Assembly (NCBI RefSeq): GCF_041154485.1
Contig: NZ_AP028669.1
Span: 4,650,001-4,714,000, forward strand
Reading direction: 5' to 3'
Source of the DNA: Variovorax sp. V93
GTDB taxonomy: Bacteria; Pseudomonadota; Gammaproteobacteria; Burkholderiales; Burkholderiaceae_C
Length of the DNA: 64,000 bases
The notes beneath the pieces were generated by a model. It was not told the origin of the DNA. It saw nothing but the letters and a program-made list of their open reading frames with translations, and made no database searches. A program made the position numbers and the translations under genes. Each line of letters begins with the position of its first letter. Within the stretch, counting starts at the first letter, position 1. Of the stretch, positions 35,280-45,250 are shown in pieces.

Positions 35280-35902
35280 GCACAGGCAGCAGCACGCGCA
35301 CGAGAAAGCCCGCAGCCGCCGAGCAGCGCGTTCCGCACGACACGCCCATCGAATGCAGCAGCGCCGCCGCATGGGAGCGCTGGCTCAAGCGCCACCATGC
35401 CACTGCCGCCGGCGTGTGGCTGCGCATCGCGAAGAAGGGCAGCGGCATCGCCTCCATCGACCACCCCGCGGCGCTTGAAGAGGCGCTGTGCTGGGGCTGG
35501 ATCGATGGCCAGCGCAAGGGCGAGGATGCGCAGTATTTCCTGCAGCGCTTCACCCCGCGCACGCCGCGCAGCACCTGGTCGAAGATCAACCGCGACAAGG
35601 CCCTGGAGCTGATCGACCAAGGCCGCATGCAGCCCGCCGGCCTGGCCGAAGTGGAGCGCGCCCGAGCCGACGGCCGCTGGCATGCGGCCTACGATGCCCA
35701 GAGCGTCGCCACCGTGCCGCCTGACCTGCAGGCCGCGCTCGACGCCAACCCCAAGGCCGCCGCCTTCTTCGCCACGCTCGATTCGCGCAACCGCTATGCG
35801 GTGCTGTTCCGCACGCAGGGCGCGAAAAAGCCCGAGACGCGGGCGAAGCGCATTGCGCAGTTCGTGGAAATGCTCGCGAAGGGCGAGAAGATCCACCCCT
35901 GA
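35276..35902 (+). CDS. YdeI/OmpD-associated family protein
   Basis: A 208-residue soluble protein of the YdeI (DUF1801/OmdA) type, recognised by WLKRHHATAAGVWLRIAKKG, the ALCWGWIDGQRK motif, TPRTPRSTWSKINRDKALEL (20 residues quoted) and the helical C-terminus. Family members are linked to stress resistance, with no defined activity. It overlaps the CdsA-like gene by 4 bp, so it is co-translated with the lipid cluster, but nothing ties it to lipid chemistry. Confidence 0.85.
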   Translation: MSTGSSTRTRKPAAAEQRVPHDTPIECSSAAAWERWLKRHHATAAGVWLRIAKKGSGIASIDHPAALEEALCWGWIDGQRKGEDAQYFLQRFTPRTPRSTWSKINRDKALELIDQGRMQPAGLAEVERARADGRWHAAYDAQSVATVPPDLQAALDANPKAAAFFATLDSRNRYAVLFRTQGAKKPETRAKRIAQFVEMLAKGEKIHP

Positions 35903-35916
35903 GCGGGTCCGGCGCC

Positions 35917-36489
35917 TTATTTCGCCAACGCCTTCAGCGCCAGCTTGATCCCCTCGCTCACCGTCGCGTCCTTGGGCAGCGCCTTGAGCGCCAGCGCGGC
36001 CTCCTTGTCGCTGTAGCCCAGCGCGACCAGCGCCTGCAGGATGTCGGCCTGCGCGTCGGTGGCCGCATGCGCGGGCAGGCCGATGTCGGCGCCCAGCTTG
36101 CCCTTGAGTTCGAGCAGCAGCCGCTCGGCGGTCTTCTTGCCGATGCCCGGGATCTTCACCAGCCGGCCGAGCTCCTGCGTCGTGATCGCCTGCGACAGCT
36201 CGCCCACGCTCATGCCCGACAGCAGGCCGAGCGCGGTGCGCGGGCCCACGCCGGTGATCTTGATGAGTTGCCGAAAGGCCGCACGCTCCTCGGCGGTGCC
36301 GAAACCGTAGAGAATCTGCGCGTCCTCGCGCACCACGAAGTGCGTGAGCAGCGAAACGCGCTCTCCGGTGCCGGGCAGGTTGTAGAACGTGCTCATCGGC
36401 ACATCGACCTCGTAACCGACGCCGTTGCAGTCCACCACCACCTGCGGTGGGTTGCGTTCGGCCAGGATGCCGGTGAGTTTGCCTATCAT
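35917..36489 (-). CDS. ruvA: Holliday junction branch migration protein RuvA
   Basis: RuvA binds four-way junctions and loads RuvB. The 190-residue protein has the N-terminal OB fold ([20 protein letters not shown]), two helix-hairpin-helix motifs ([17 protein letters not shown] and [19 protein letters not shown]) and the C-terminal RuvB-contacting domain ([20 protein letters not shown]). It is a single gene here, with ruvB 6.7 kb downstream on the same strand and no ruvC in the window. Confidence 0.97.
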   Translation of the reverse strand: MIGKLTGILAERNPPQVVVDCNGVGYEVDVPMSTFYNLPGTGERVSLLTHFVVREDAQILYGFGTAEERAAFRQLIKITGVGPRTALGLLSGMSVGELSQAITTQELGRLVKIPGIGKKTAERLLLELKGKLGADIGLPAHAATDAQADILQALVALGYSDKEAALALKALPKDATVSEGIKLALKALAK

Positions 36490-36491
36490 TG

Positions 36492-36586
36492 GCCCACCCC
36501 CGTTGCTTGCTCACTTCGTGTAGCCGCCTCCCCCCTCAAGGGGGCAACACCGGCGGCCCGGCAAAGCCGGTTCCGCGGTGTTCCCC
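36492..36586 (+). repeat. Intergenic hairpin repeat, copy 2
   Basis: Second copy of the element at 34206-34307, in the same orientation, lying between divergent ruvA and ybeZ. It retains GGGGGCAACACCGGCGGC and CCGGCAAAGCCGGTTCCGC with the same nested hairpins. Any promoter for ruvA must overlap or lie beyond it. Confidence 0.85.
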
Positions 36587-36658
36587 GCTTTGGATTGCGT
36601 TTTTTCGAGCATGGCTGGTCTTGCATAGGGCTGCCAAAAAGATGGAAATGGATACCGC

Positions 36659-37600
36659 GTGATTCTGCGACACACCTTTACCCCGCCCAACAACTCGCGC
36701 CTGGGCCACCTGTGCGGCCCGCTGGACGCGCACCTGCGCCGCATCGAGGAGGCGCTGGGCGTGAAGATCGCGCACCGCCACGAGCAGTTCAAGGTCGATG
36801 GGCCCAAGGCCTCCGCGCAGCGCGCAATGGACGTGCTGCAGGCGCTGTACGAGATCGCTCAGCGCCCGATCGATCCGGCCGTGGTGCAGCTCACGCTCGC
36901 GGGCGACGGCTCGATGAGCGACGAGGACGCGGCCCTGCTCGTCACCCGCCGCGCCGACCTGCGCGCGCGCACGCCCACGCAGGCGCTGTACCTCGACAAC
37001 ATCGCCAAGCACGACATCACCTTCGGCATCGGCCCGGCCGGCACCGGCAAGACCTATCTGGCCGTGGCCTGCGCGGTCGATGCGCTCGAGCGTGCCGCGG
37101 TGCAGCGCATCGTGCTCACGCGCCCGGCTGTGGAAGCGGGCGAGCGGCTCGGCTTCCTCCCGGGCGACCTGACGCAGAAGGTCGACCCCTACCTGCGCCC
37201 GCTGTACGACGCGCTCTACGACCTCATGGGCTTCGAGAAGGTGCAGAAGGCCTTCGAACGCAATGCGCTCGAGATCGCACCGCTGGCCTTCATGCGCGGA
37301 CGCACGCTGAACAACGCCTTCGTCATCCTCGACGAAGCGCAGAACACCACGGTCGAGCAGATGAAGATGTTCCTCACGCGCATCGGCTTCGGCGCCAAGG
37401 CGGTGGTAACCGGCGACGTGAGCCAGATCGACCTGCCCAAGCAGCAGCTGAGCGGGCTGATCGATGCCGAGCGCGTGCTCAGGCGCGTGAACGGCATTTC
37501 GATCACGCACTTCACCAGCGCCGACGTGGTGCGGCATCCGCTGGTGGCCAAGATCGTCGATGCCTACGACGGGCAACGCAAGCGCGCCGGAGCGCATTGA
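36659..37600 (+). CDS. ybeZ: PhoH-like ATPase YbeZ
   Basis: A 313-residue P-loop ATPase of the PhoH family, placed as usual directly before the RNA endonuclease gene ybeY. Walker A is GPAGTGKT (125-132), Walker [10 protein letters not shown], and [12 protein letters not shown] is the sensor-like motif. It is thought to work with YbeY in rRNA maturation or decay. The start is a GTG with a weak ribosome-binding site (GATGGAAATGGA); no better start is visible. ybeX does not follow. Confidence 0.93.
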   Translation: MILRHTFTPPNNSRLGHLCGPLDAHLRRIEEALGVKIAHRHEQFKVDGPKASAQRAMDVLQALYEIAQRPIDPAVVQLTLAGDGSMSDEDAALLVTRRADLRARTPTQALYLDNIAKHDITFGIGPAGTGKTYLAVACAVDALERAAVQRIVLTRPAVEAGERLGFLPGDLTQKVDPYLRPLYDALYDLMGFEKVQKAFERNALEIAPLAFMRGRTLNNAFVILDEAQNTTVEQMKMFLTRIGFGAKAVVTGDVSQIDLPKQQLSGLIDAERVLRRVNGISITHFTSADVVRHPLVAKIVDAYDGQRKRAGAH

Positions 37601-37601
37601 A

Positions 37602-38060
37602 ATGGCGCTGCCCGCACTTTCCCTTTCGCTGCAGTTTGCGCGCTTCAAGGGCGTCGAACGGCACCGCGCCGCGCTGCCGCGCCACGGCGTCACACGCTGG
37701 ATCCGCCATGCGCTCGAGATCGACGGCGAGATCACGGTGCGCATCGTCGATGCCGAGGAAGGCCAGCGCCTGAACCGCGAGTTCCGCGGCAAGGACTACG
37801 CCACCAACGTGCTGACCTTCGACTACACCCAGAGTCCGATGGTGATGGCCGACCTGGTGCTGTGCGCGCCGGTGGTCGCGAGCGAGGCGAAGGAACAGCG
37901 CAAGACCCTGGCCGCCCACTACGCGCACCTGCTGGTCCACGGCACGCTGCACGCGCAGGGCTGGGACCACGAGACCGGCGAGGCCGACGCCGAGGCCATG
38001 GAAGCGCGCGAGATCGAGATCCTCGCGGGCCTCGGCATCCGCAATCCGTACGGCCGCTGA
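37602..38060 (+). CDS. ybeY: Endoribonuclease YbeY
   Basis: YbeY is a single-strand-specific, zinc-dependent RNase for 16S rRNA 3'-end processing and ribosome quality control. The 152-residue protein has the metal motif [11 protein letters not shown] (H113, H117, H123) and the [18 protein letters not shown] region (58-75). The ATG at 37602 starts one base after the ybeZ stop; an in-frame upstream ATG at 37560 would overlap ybeZ and is less likely. Confidence 0.95.
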   Translation: MALPALSLSLQFARFKGVERHRAALPRHGVTRWIRHALEIDGEITVRIVDAEEGQRLNREFRGKDYATNVLTFDYTQSPMVMADLVLCAPVVASEAKEQRKTLAAHYAHLLVHGTLHAQGWDHETGEADAEAMEAREIEILAGLGIRNPYGR

Positions 38061-38075
38061 GGCCCGCGCGCGGCG

Positions 38076-38512
<437 letters not shown>

Positions 38513-38516
<4 letters not shown>

Positions 38517-39427
38517 ACCGCTTCTTCCTCGATCCGCGGGCCGCGGGCTTCCATGCCCAGGGGCAGCAGCTGGATGGTCACGCGCAGGCCCGGCACGGCG
38601 TCCATCAGCGCCTGTTCCAGTTCGTCGCGCATCGCGGCGGCATGCTGCAGCGTCCACTCGCCGGGCACATGCATGTGCAGGTCGGCGAAGCGGCGCTGAC
38701 CTGCGCGCCGCGTCACCATGTCGTCGAAGCGCATGCGCGTGCCTTCCGGCATGCGTGCGGCAAACTGGTCGAGCGTGGTGCGCAGCGTGGCAATGGTTTC
38801 GGCGTCGAGGGCCTCGTCCATCAGCCCCTGCGACGAGCGCCATACCAGCCTGACGCCTTCGCGCACGATGTTGAGCGCCACGCCAATGGCCAGCACCGGA
38901 TCGAGCCAGAGCCAGCCGCTGAAGTGCACGGCCACGATGCCGACCACCACCCCGGCCGAGGTCCACACGTCGGTCATCAGGTGCCGCGCATCGGCTTCGA
39001 GCGCAATCGAGCGGTGCGTTCGCGCGGCGCGGAACAGCGCAAAAGCCAGGGCCGCGTTGAAGCCCGAACTGACCACCGAGAGCCCGAGCCCCCAGCCCAG
39101 CTGCTCCAGCGGCTGCGGCGCAAGCAGCCGCTGCACCGAGACCCAGAGGATGGCGGCGGCGGCGCCGACGATCAGGATGCCCTCGAAGCCCGACGAAAAG
39201 TACTCGGCCTTGTGGTGGCCGTAGGGATGGTCCTCGTCGGCCGGCCGCGAGGCGATGGTCACCATGCCCAGTGCAAACATCGCGCTCGCAAGGTTGACGA
39301 AGGACTCCATCGCATCGGAGATCAAGCCCATCGAGTTGGTCACATAGCCCGCCAGGCCCTTGAGCAGGATGGTGACGAGCGCAACCGCCACGGAAACACG
39401 AAGCAGCGTCTTGGGCGTGAAAGTCAT
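38513..39427 (-). CDS. Cation diffusion facilitator family transporter
   Basis: A 304-residue CDF transporter, the second of the window. It has six helices, the helix-II site [11 protein letters not shown], the helix-V site [16 protein letters not shown] (carrying the HxxxD metal ligands) and a cytoplasmic C-terminal dimer domain with [20 protein letters not shown] (20 residues). Unlike DmeF it has no His-rich loop. An iron, zinc or manganese exporter of the FieF group is likely; the metal cannot be fixed. I start at the ATG at 39427. Confidence 0.9.
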
Positions 39428-39570
39428 GCAGGGAAGGCGTAGGCGATAAAAGTCGGCAAGAATGCGGCAAAGGTCCGCATCCGCGATCGAATTATCGAGC
39501 GCGGCCTCCATCTGCCGACTCCATGTATTTAATATTTGTGGCACCGCGAGACATTCGCAGAAGAGTGATG

Positions 39571-40062
39571 ATGAAAAAATTCCTGATCGCCGTGGGAGGC
39601 TTCGCCTTCTGGGGCGCAGCGGCGTTGGCTCAAGCGCAGGCGCCTTCGCGTCCTGCGGGCGCCATCCCCGCTGCGGAACCCCAGGCGGGGTTCGTGAAAT
39701 CGGTGCGGGGCAACGTGCAGCTGCTCAGCACCGCCGGCACGCTCCGCGCAGCCAACGCAGGCGATGCGCTGGCTGCCGTGGACCGCATCGTGACCGGTCC
39801 CGACTCATCCGCCTCGGTGGTCCTGCGCGACGACACGACGCTGGTGGTCGGGCCTTCGTCGCGGCTGGACCTGAAGGAATTCCACTTCAATGCCACCACG
39901 CACGAAGGCGGCGTGCTCGTCTCGCTGCTGCGCGGCTCCATGCGCATGATCACCGGCCTGATCGGCAAGACCAATCCCGACGCGATACGGGTGGAGACGC
40001 AAACCGCCACCATCGGCATCCGCGGAACCGACTTCATCGTGCAGACCGACGGGCAGCCATGA
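39571..40062 (+). CDS. Secreted FecR-domain protein
   Basis: A 163-residue protein with a signal peptide (to about residue 21, ALAQA) and a periplasmic FecR domain with GNVQLLSTAGTLRAANAGD, VLRDDTTLVVGPSSRLDLKE and TATIGIRGTDFIV, the typical repeated hairpin pattern. The N-terminal DUF4880/anti-sigma part of true FecR is absent, so it is not a signalling anti-sigma factor. The start at 39571 has AGAAGAG five bases before; the adjacent ATG at 39568 is equally possible. The stop overlaps the OmpA gene by 4 bp. Confidence 0.87.
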   Translation: MKKFLIAVGGFAFWGAAALAQAQAPSRPAGAIPAAEPQAGFVKSVRGNVQLLSTAGTLRAANAGDALAAVDRIVTGPDSSASVVLRDDTTLVVGPSSRLDLKEFHFNATTHEGGVLVSLLRGSMRMITGLIGKTNPDAIRVETQTATIGIRGTDFIVQTDGQP

Positions 40063-40676
40063 GGAAGGCGACGACGAATCGGAGCCTTCTTTCCATTGCC
40101 GCACTGGCCGCGGCACTGCTGGCCGCATGTTCGGCGCCAGGCACCCGCGTGGTGCTGCTGCCGCAGGCGGACGACAAGCCTTCCGCCGTGATCGTGCGCG
40201 CGAAGGACGGCGAGGAAGTCCTTTCCAGGCCCTACCAGCGTGCAACCGCCGCCATCGGCGCCTCCGGTGCGCCGGTGGTCGACCAGGCCGACCCGGCCAA
40301 GGTGCAAGCGGACCACAAGGTCCTGTTCGACATGCGGCCGCCGGCGCCGCAGCGCTACACCGTGTATTTCGAGGTTGGCGGCACCACGCTCACGCCCGCG
40401 TCGCAGCAGGTCATGAACGAGGCGCTGATTGCCGCGCAAACCCGCAGCGGCAGCGATATCGTGGTGACCGGGCACACCGACACCAAGGGCGCGCTCGAGC
40501 AGAACGACATGCTCTCGCAGCGGCGCGCGCAGGAAGTGGTGCAGCTCTTCATCGAACGGCAGTTCCCGGCCAGGCGCATCGAGGCCGTGGGGCGCGGCGA
40601 GCGCGAGCTCGCGGTACCCACCGCGGATGAAGTGGACGAGCCGCGCAACCGGCGCGTCACCATCGAAGTCCGCTGA
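40059..40676 (+). CDS. OmpA-family peptidoglycan-binding lipoprotein
   Basis: A 205-residue outer-membrane lipoprotein. The lipobox LLAACS follows a short signal peptide (about residue 23), and the C-terminal OmpA domain has YFEVGGTTLTPAS, VTGHTDTKG and VGRGERELAV with the NRRVTIEV ending. It should anchor the envelope to peptidoglycan. It is coupled to the FecR-domain gene; in related bacteria such a pair often precedes a CHASE2 sensor gene, but none is present here. Confidence 0.9.
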   Translation: MRKATTNRSLLSIAALAAALLAACSAPGTRVVLLPQADDKPSAVIVRAKDGEEVLSRPYQRATAAIGASGAPVVDQADPAKVQADHKVLFDMRPPAPQRYTVYFEVGGTTLTPASQQVMNEALIAAQTRSGSDIVVTGHTDTKGALEQNDMLSQRRAQEVVQLFIERQFPARRIEAVGRGERELAVPTADEVDEPRNRRVTIEVR

Positions 40677-40714
40677 CGGCCAGGCGCGCGGCGCTCGCCG
40701 CGCTGCCGCCCCCC

Positions 40715-41947
40715 TCAGCCGAGGGTCACGCGCGCGAACTTGCGCTTGCCGACCTGCACCACGTAGCGGCCCGCGGGCAGCTTGAGCGCCTTGTCGCTGA
40801 CCACCACGGAGTCGACGCGCACGCCGCCGCCATCGATCAGCCGATTGCCTTCGGAGGCCGAGGGCGCAAGGCCGGCCTGCTTGAGCAGCTGCGCAATGCC
40901 CAGTGGCGCTCCGGCCAGCGACAGCTCGGGAATGTCGTCGGGCACGCCGCCCTTGCTGCGGTTGATGAAATCCTGTTCCGCCGCCTCGGCCGCCGCCGCG
41001 CTGTGGAAGCGCGCGGTGATTTCCTTGGCCAGCGCCACCTTCGCATCCTTGGGGTTGCGGCCGGCCGCGATCTCGGCCTTGAGCGCCTCGATCTGCGCGA
41101 GCGACTGGAAGCTCAGCAGCGTGTACCAGCGCCACATCAGCTCGTCGGAGATCGACAGCACCTTGGCGAACATGGTGTTGGCGTCCTCGCTGATGCCGAT
41201 GTAGTTGTTCTTGCTCTTGGACATCTTCTCGACGCCATCGAGCCCTTCCAGCAGCGGCATAGTGAGTATGCACTGCGGTTCCTGGCCGTATTCCTGCTGG
41301 AGATGCCGGCCGACGAGCAGGTTGAACTTCTGGTCGGTGCCGCCCAGCTCGAGGTCGCTCTTCAAGGCCACCGAGTCGTAGCCCTGCATCAGCGGGTAGA
41401 GGAATTCGTGCACCGAGATCGACTGGCCGGCCTTGAAGCGCTTGTTGAAGTCGTCGCGCTCCATCATCCGCGCCACGGTGTACTTGGCGGCCAGCTGGAT
41501 CATGCCGCGGGCGCCCAGCGGGTCGCTCCACTCGGAGTTGTAGCGGATTTCGGTTTTTTCGGGGTCCAGCACCAGGCTGGCCTGCCGGTAGTAGGTCTGG
41601 GCGTTGGCTTCGATCTGCTCCCGGGTGAGCGGCGGTCGGGTGCTGTTGCGGCCCGAGGGGTCGCCGATGGTGGTCGTGAAGTCGCCGATCAGGAAGATGA
41701 CCCGGTGCCCCAGATCCTGCAGCTGCCGCATCTTGTTGAGCACCACGGTGTGGCCGATGTGGATGTCGGGAGCGGTCGGATCGAGCCCCAGTTTGATGCG
41801 CAGCGGCGTCCCAGTGGCTTCCGAGCGCTGCAGCTTGCGCACCCATTCATCCTGCGGCAGCAGCTCGTCGGTGCCCCGGAGCGATATTTCGAGCGCTCGT
41901 CTTACACCATCCGAGAGGCTTGTGGATGTAACAGATTCGGCATTCAT
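40715..41947 (-). CDS. tyrS: Tyrosyl-tRNA synthetase
   Basis: The class-I synthetase charges tRNA-Tyr. The 410-residue protein has HIGH at 63-66, KMSKS at 241-245, and a C-terminal S4 RNA-binding domain (about 345-405, [18 protein letters not shown]). It belongs to the TyrZ-like branch with the [14 protein letters not shown] motif. It is monocistronic, divergent from the M23 peptidase gene. No T-box structure was seen in its short leader. Confidence 0.97.
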   Translation of the reverse strand: MNAESVTSTSLSDGVRRALEISLRGTDELLPQDEWVRKLQRSEATGTPLRIKLGLDPTAPDIHIGHTVVLNKMRQLQDLGHRVIFLIGDFTTTIGDPSGRNSTRPPLTREQIEANAQTYYRQASLVLDPEKTEIRYNSEWSDPLGARGMIQLAAKYTVARMMERDDFNKRFKAGQSISVHEFLYPLMQGYDSVALKSDLELGGTDQKFNLLVGRHLQQEYGQEPQCILTMPLLEGLDGVEKMSKSKNNYIGISEDANTMFAKVLSISDELMWRWYTLLSFQSLAQIEALKAEIAAGRNPKDAKVALAKEITARFHSAAAAEAAEQDFINRSKGGVPDDIPELSLAGAPLGIAQLLKQAGLAPSASEGNRLIDGGGVRVDSVVVSDKALKLPAGRYVVQVGKRKFARVTLG

Positions 41948-42104
41948 AGGCTTTTTTAGCTGATTTTCAGGTTGCCGAAGCTATACTCAGCCCGACTTTT
42001 CTAGCGCCGAATTCTAAGCGGCGCTTTTTCCGCACCGCCCTGCCGCCCTGTCCGTCCTGGGCTTTGCAGCGCGGATTTGCAGAACCTGAGCTGGAATTCA
42101 TAGT

Positions 42105-43445
42105 TTGATCAACGGCATTCTCGCCGCCGAGGAGCTTTTGGCTTCTCGCGTGGCCTATACGTTCCGGACCTATCCCAAGCAGATCACCGCAGCCATCGCG
42201 GCTGCCTTGCTGAGCGCCGGAACCCTGGCAGTGGCCTCCCTGGGCCCCGACGCCTCCGACCTCCCGGTGCAGCAGATCCTCGAAGCGACCGCTCCGCTGT
42301 CTTTCGCCGAACAGAGCGAATCGCTGGAAAACTTCAGCTTCACGCTGTTTCGCACCGACATCACGCGCTCCAGCGACACGGCCGAGGCCCTGCTGAAGCG
42401 CCTGGGCATTTCCGACCCTGCCGCCACCGCCTTCGTGCGCGGCAGCAGCGAGGCCCGCAACGCCCTGTTCGCCCGCGCCGGGCGCACCGTCACGGCCGAA
42501 GCCACGCAGGAAAACCAGCTCAAGAAGCTGAGCGCCCGCTGGATTCCCGATGGCGACGGCGGCTTCAAGCGTTTCGTCATCGAGCGCACGCCGGTCGGCT
42601 TCGTGGCGCTCACCGAGCGCGACACGCTGACGCCGGGCACGCGCCTGGCCAGCGGCGTCATCCGCACCTCGCTGTTCGCCGCCACCGACGACTCCCGCGT
42701 GCCCGACGCGGTGGCCAGCCAGCTGGCCGACATCTTTGCGGGCGACGTCGACGTGCGCGCGCTGCGCAAGGGCGACCGCTTCGCCGTGGTCTACGAAACC
42801 TTCGAGGCCGACGGCCAGGCGCTGCGCAGCGGCCGCGTGCTCTCGGCCGAGTTCGAGAGCGGCGGCAAGGTGCACCAGGCCGTCTGGTTCCAGCCCCCGG
42901 GCCAAAAGGGCAGCTATTACCGCCCGAATGGCGATAGCCTGCGCAAGGCCTACCTGAGCTCGCCGGTCGAGTTCTCGCGCGTGTCGAGCGGCTTCGCGAT
43001 GCGCATGCATCCGATCCTCAACAGCTGGCGCCAGCACAACGGCATCGACTTCGCGGCCCCCACGGGCACCGCGGTGCGCAGCGTCGGCGACGGCACGGTC
43101 GATTTCGCCGGCACCCAGAACGGCTACGGCAACATCGTCATCATCAAGCACCGCAACAACCAGCAGACGGCCTACGCCCACCTGAGCCGCATCAACGTCA
43201 AGGCCGGCGAAAGCATCACCCAGGGCCAGACGATCGGCGCCGTGGGTTCCACCGGTTGGGCCACGGGCCCTCACCTGCACTTCGAGTTCCGCGTGAACGG
43301 CGAGTACCAGGACCCGACCTCCATCGCCCAGGAGGGCGGCGCCCCCATCACTGCGTCCCTGCGCCCGGCCTTCGAGCGCATTGCAGTCGGCGCACGCACC
43401 GAGCTGGCGGCCGCGTTCTCGGTCATCCAGGCCAGCGCGGACTGA
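42105..43445 (+). CDS. M23-family peptidoglycan endopeptidase (MepM-like)
   Basis: A 446-residue murein hydrolase. One membrane helix or signal anchor (about 25-45) leads to a long N-terminal periplasmic region, an OapA-like middle, and a LytM/M23 domain with HNGIDFAAPTGTAV, TAYAHLSRINV and GPHLHFEFRVNG, which provide the zinc His/Asp ligands and catalytic His. It should cut peptide cross-links during cell growth. The start is a TTG at 42105; a GTG 15 codons later is the alternative. The anmK gene follows 29 bp later, fitting wall recycling. Confidence 0.93.
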   Translation: MINGILAAEELLASRVAYTFRTYPKQITAAIAAALLSAGTLAVASLGPDASDLPVQQILEATAPLSFAEQSESLENFSFTLFRTDITRSSDTAEALLKRLGISDPAATAFVRGSSEARNALFARAGRTVTAEATQENQLKKLSARWIPDGDGGFKRFVIERTPVGFVALTERDTLTPGTRLASGVIRTSLFAATDDSRVPDAVASQLADIFAGDVDVRALRKGDRFAVVYETFEADGQALRSGRVLSAEFESGGKVHQAVWFQPPGQKGSYYRPNGDSLRKAYLSSPVEFSRVSSGFAMRMHPILNSWRQHNGIDFAAPTGTAVRSVGDGTVDFAGTQNGYGNIVIIKHRNNQQTAYAHLSRINVKAGESITQGQTIGAVGSTGWATGPHLHFEFRVNGEYQDPTSIAQEGGAPITASLRPAFERIAVGARTELAAAFSVIQASAD

Positions 43446-43474
43446 GCCCCGGCGCGGCTCGCCTTCCCATCGAG

Positions 43475-44602
43475 ATGGCCGCCGAACTGTTCATCGGCCT
43501 GATGTCGGGCACCTCGCTCGACGGGGTCGATGGCGTGCTGGCCGATTTCGCGAATGGCCGCATCGCCGTGCGGGCCTATGCCACGGCGCCTTTTCCCGCC
43601 GCCTTGCGCGCCGAGCTGATGGCGCTCAACAGCCCCGGCGACAACGAACTCCATCGTGCCGCGCTGGCCGGCAATGGCCTGGCCCGCATCTATGCTGGCG
43701 TCGCCAGCCAGCTGCTGGCGGACAGCGGCACTCCTGCCAGCCAGGTGACGGCCCTCGGCGCGCACGGGCAGACGGTGCGCCATCGGCCCACCGAGTTCGA
43801 CGGCGTCGGCTACACCCTGCAGATCAACAACCCCTCGCTGCTGGCCGAGCTGACCGGCATCGACGTGGTCGCGGATTTCCGAAGCCGCGACCTGGCCGCG
43901 GGTGGACAGGGCGCGCCGCTGGTGCCCGCCTTCCACCGTGCGCTGTTCGCACGCGCTGGCGAACCCGTGGCGGTGCTGAATATCGGCGGCATTTCCAACC
44001 TGAGCCTGCTGCCCGCGGCCGACGCGCCGGGAGAGCCGGCGGTGCTGGGCTTCGACTGCGGCCCCGGCAATGCCCTGATGGATCACTGGAGCCAGCTCCA
44101 TACCGGCCAGCCCTTCGACCGCGGCGGGCAATGGGCCGCCAGTGGACGGGTGCTGCCCGACCTGCTCGCGCGGCTGCAGGCCGATCCGTATTTTGCGAAG
44201 GCGCCTCCCAAGAGCACCGGGCGCGACCTGTTCAATCCCGCGTGGCTTTCGGCCCGCCTGGGCCCGGCTGCCGGCGCGGCGCCCGCCGACGTGCAGGCCA
44301 CCCTGACCGAGTTTACCGCCAGCGTATGCGCAGCGGACGTTTTTCGCTACGGAAACGATAGCAAACTGCTGATCGTCTGCGGTGGCGGGGCGCTGAACGA
44401 TCATCTGCTCGAGCGCCTGCGCGCGCATTTGCCCGGCGTGGAAGTGGCCGCCTCCACGGCACATGGCCTGCCCCCGCTGCAGGTCGAGGCCGCGGCCTTT
44501 GCCTGGCTGGCCCGCAGCACGGTACGCCGCGAAGCCGGCAACCTGGCCAGCGTGACCGGCGCAAGAGGCGGCCGCGTGCTCGGGGCGATCTACCCCGCCT
44601 GA
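43475..44602 (+). CDS. anmK: Anhydro-N-acetylmuramic acid kinase
   Basis: AnmK phosphorylates and opens 1,6-anhydroMurNAc released during peptidoglycan turnover, returning it to amino-sugar metabolism. The 375-residue protein has the N-terminal ATP-binding GLMSGTSLDGVDGVL (8-22), HGQTVRHRP, LNIGGISNLSLLP and FDCGPGNALMD. The ATG at 43475 is preceded by a weak GAG. It sits behind an M23 endopeptidase, so the two may share a transcript ending at the hairpin at 44655. Confidence 0.96.
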   Translation: MAAELFIGLMSGTSLDGVDGVLADFANGRIAVRAYATAPFPAALRAELMALNSPGDNELHRAALAGNGLARIYAGVASQLLADSGTPASQVTALGAHGQTVRHRPTEFDGVGYTLQINNPSLLAELTGIDVVADFRSRDLAAGGQGAPLVPAFHRALFARAGEPVAVLNIGGISNLSLLPAADAPGEPAVLGFDCGPGNALMDHWSQLHTGQPFDRGGQWAASGRVLPDLLARLQADPYFAKAPPKSTGRDLFNPAWLSARLGPAAGAAPADVQATLTEFTASVCAADVFRYGNDSKLLIVCGGGALNDHLLERLRAHLPGVEVAASTAHGLPPLQVEAAAFAWLARSTVRREAGNLASVTGARGGRVLGAIYPA

Positions 44603-44654
44603 CCGGTCGGCCCGCCGAGGCTCATTGGCGTTCATGGCCGTTGCAGCGGGCAGC

Positions 44655-44681
44655 AAAAAGCCGCCCGAAGGCGGCTTTCTT
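44655..44681. terminator. Bidirectional terminator between anmK and erpA
   Basis: An 8-bp stem AAGCCGCC / GGCGGCTT with a CGAA loop. On the minus strand it reads as a stable C(UUCG)G tetraloop followed by TTTTTG, good for erpA; on the plus strand it is followed by TTTCTT, weaker for anmK. Confidence 0.88.
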
Positions 44682-44707
44682 CTAAAGATCGAATGCTGGG
44701 CCGGGCA

Positions 44708-45073
44708 TCAAGCCGAGAAGCTCGATCCGCAGCCGCAGGTGCTGGTGGCGTTCGGGTTCTTGATCACGAACTGGGCGCCCTGCAGGTCTTCCTTGTAGTC
44801 GATCTCGGCGCCGACCAGGTACTGGTAGCTCATGGCGTCGATCAGCAGCGACACGCCGTTCTTGGTCATGGTGGTGTCGTCTTCATTGGTGATTTCATCG
44901 AAGGTGAAACCATACTGGAAGCCCGAGCACCCACCGCCCTGCACGAACACGCGCAGCTTGAGATCGGGATTGCCCTCTTCGGCGATCAGGTCGGCCACCT
45001 TGGCAGCCGCGCTGTCGGTGAAGACGATCGGTTCGGGCATCTGGGTCTGGATGTTTTCGGCAACAGCGCTCAT
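44708..45073 (-). CDS. erpA: Iron-sulfur cluster insertion protein ErpA
   Basis: A 121-residue A-type carrier that transfers Fe-S clusters to target enzymes. The three cluster-binding cysteines are C49 ([11 protein letters not shown]), C113 and C115 (STCGCGSSF) as required. I start at the ATG at 45073; upstream codons in the frame lie in intergenic DNA. It is monocistronic with its own terminator and lies downstream of rplM-rpsI on the same strand. Confidence 0.95.
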   Translation of the reverse strand: MSAVAENIQTQMPEPIVFTDSAAAKVADLIAEEGNPDLKLRVFVQGGGCSGFQYGFTFDEITNEDDTTMTKNGVSLLIDAMSYQYLVGAEIDYKEDLQGAQFVIKNPNATSTCGCGSSFSA

Positions 45074-45208
45074 GTGGGATAACTCCTGGAGGGCCGGACA
45101 TGCGGCCAATGGACCAATGCTACTGCAATGCCGCATTCTTGGTTGGCAGTTGGCGGCGAGCACCCAATGCAAGTGGGGTCGAACACACGTCCGCCAGCCG
45201 CGGCAATG

Positions 45209-45230
45209 AAAAAGCCGCCCGAAGGCGGCT
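45209..45230 (-). terminator. Rho-independent terminator of rplM-rpsI
   Basis: On the minus strand a 7-bp stem AGCCGCC / GGCGGCT closes a UUCG tetraloop and is followed by TTTTCATT. It begins 20 bases after the rpsI stop and is nearly identical in sequence to the erpA terminator. Confidence 0.9.
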
Positions 45231-45250
45231 CTTGTCCGTAGCGAACAGTA

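Noticed and set aside
41948..42104. A T-box leader for tyrS
   Set aside because: The leader is short, T-boxes are rare in this group, and no specifier loop or conserved T-box sequence was seen.
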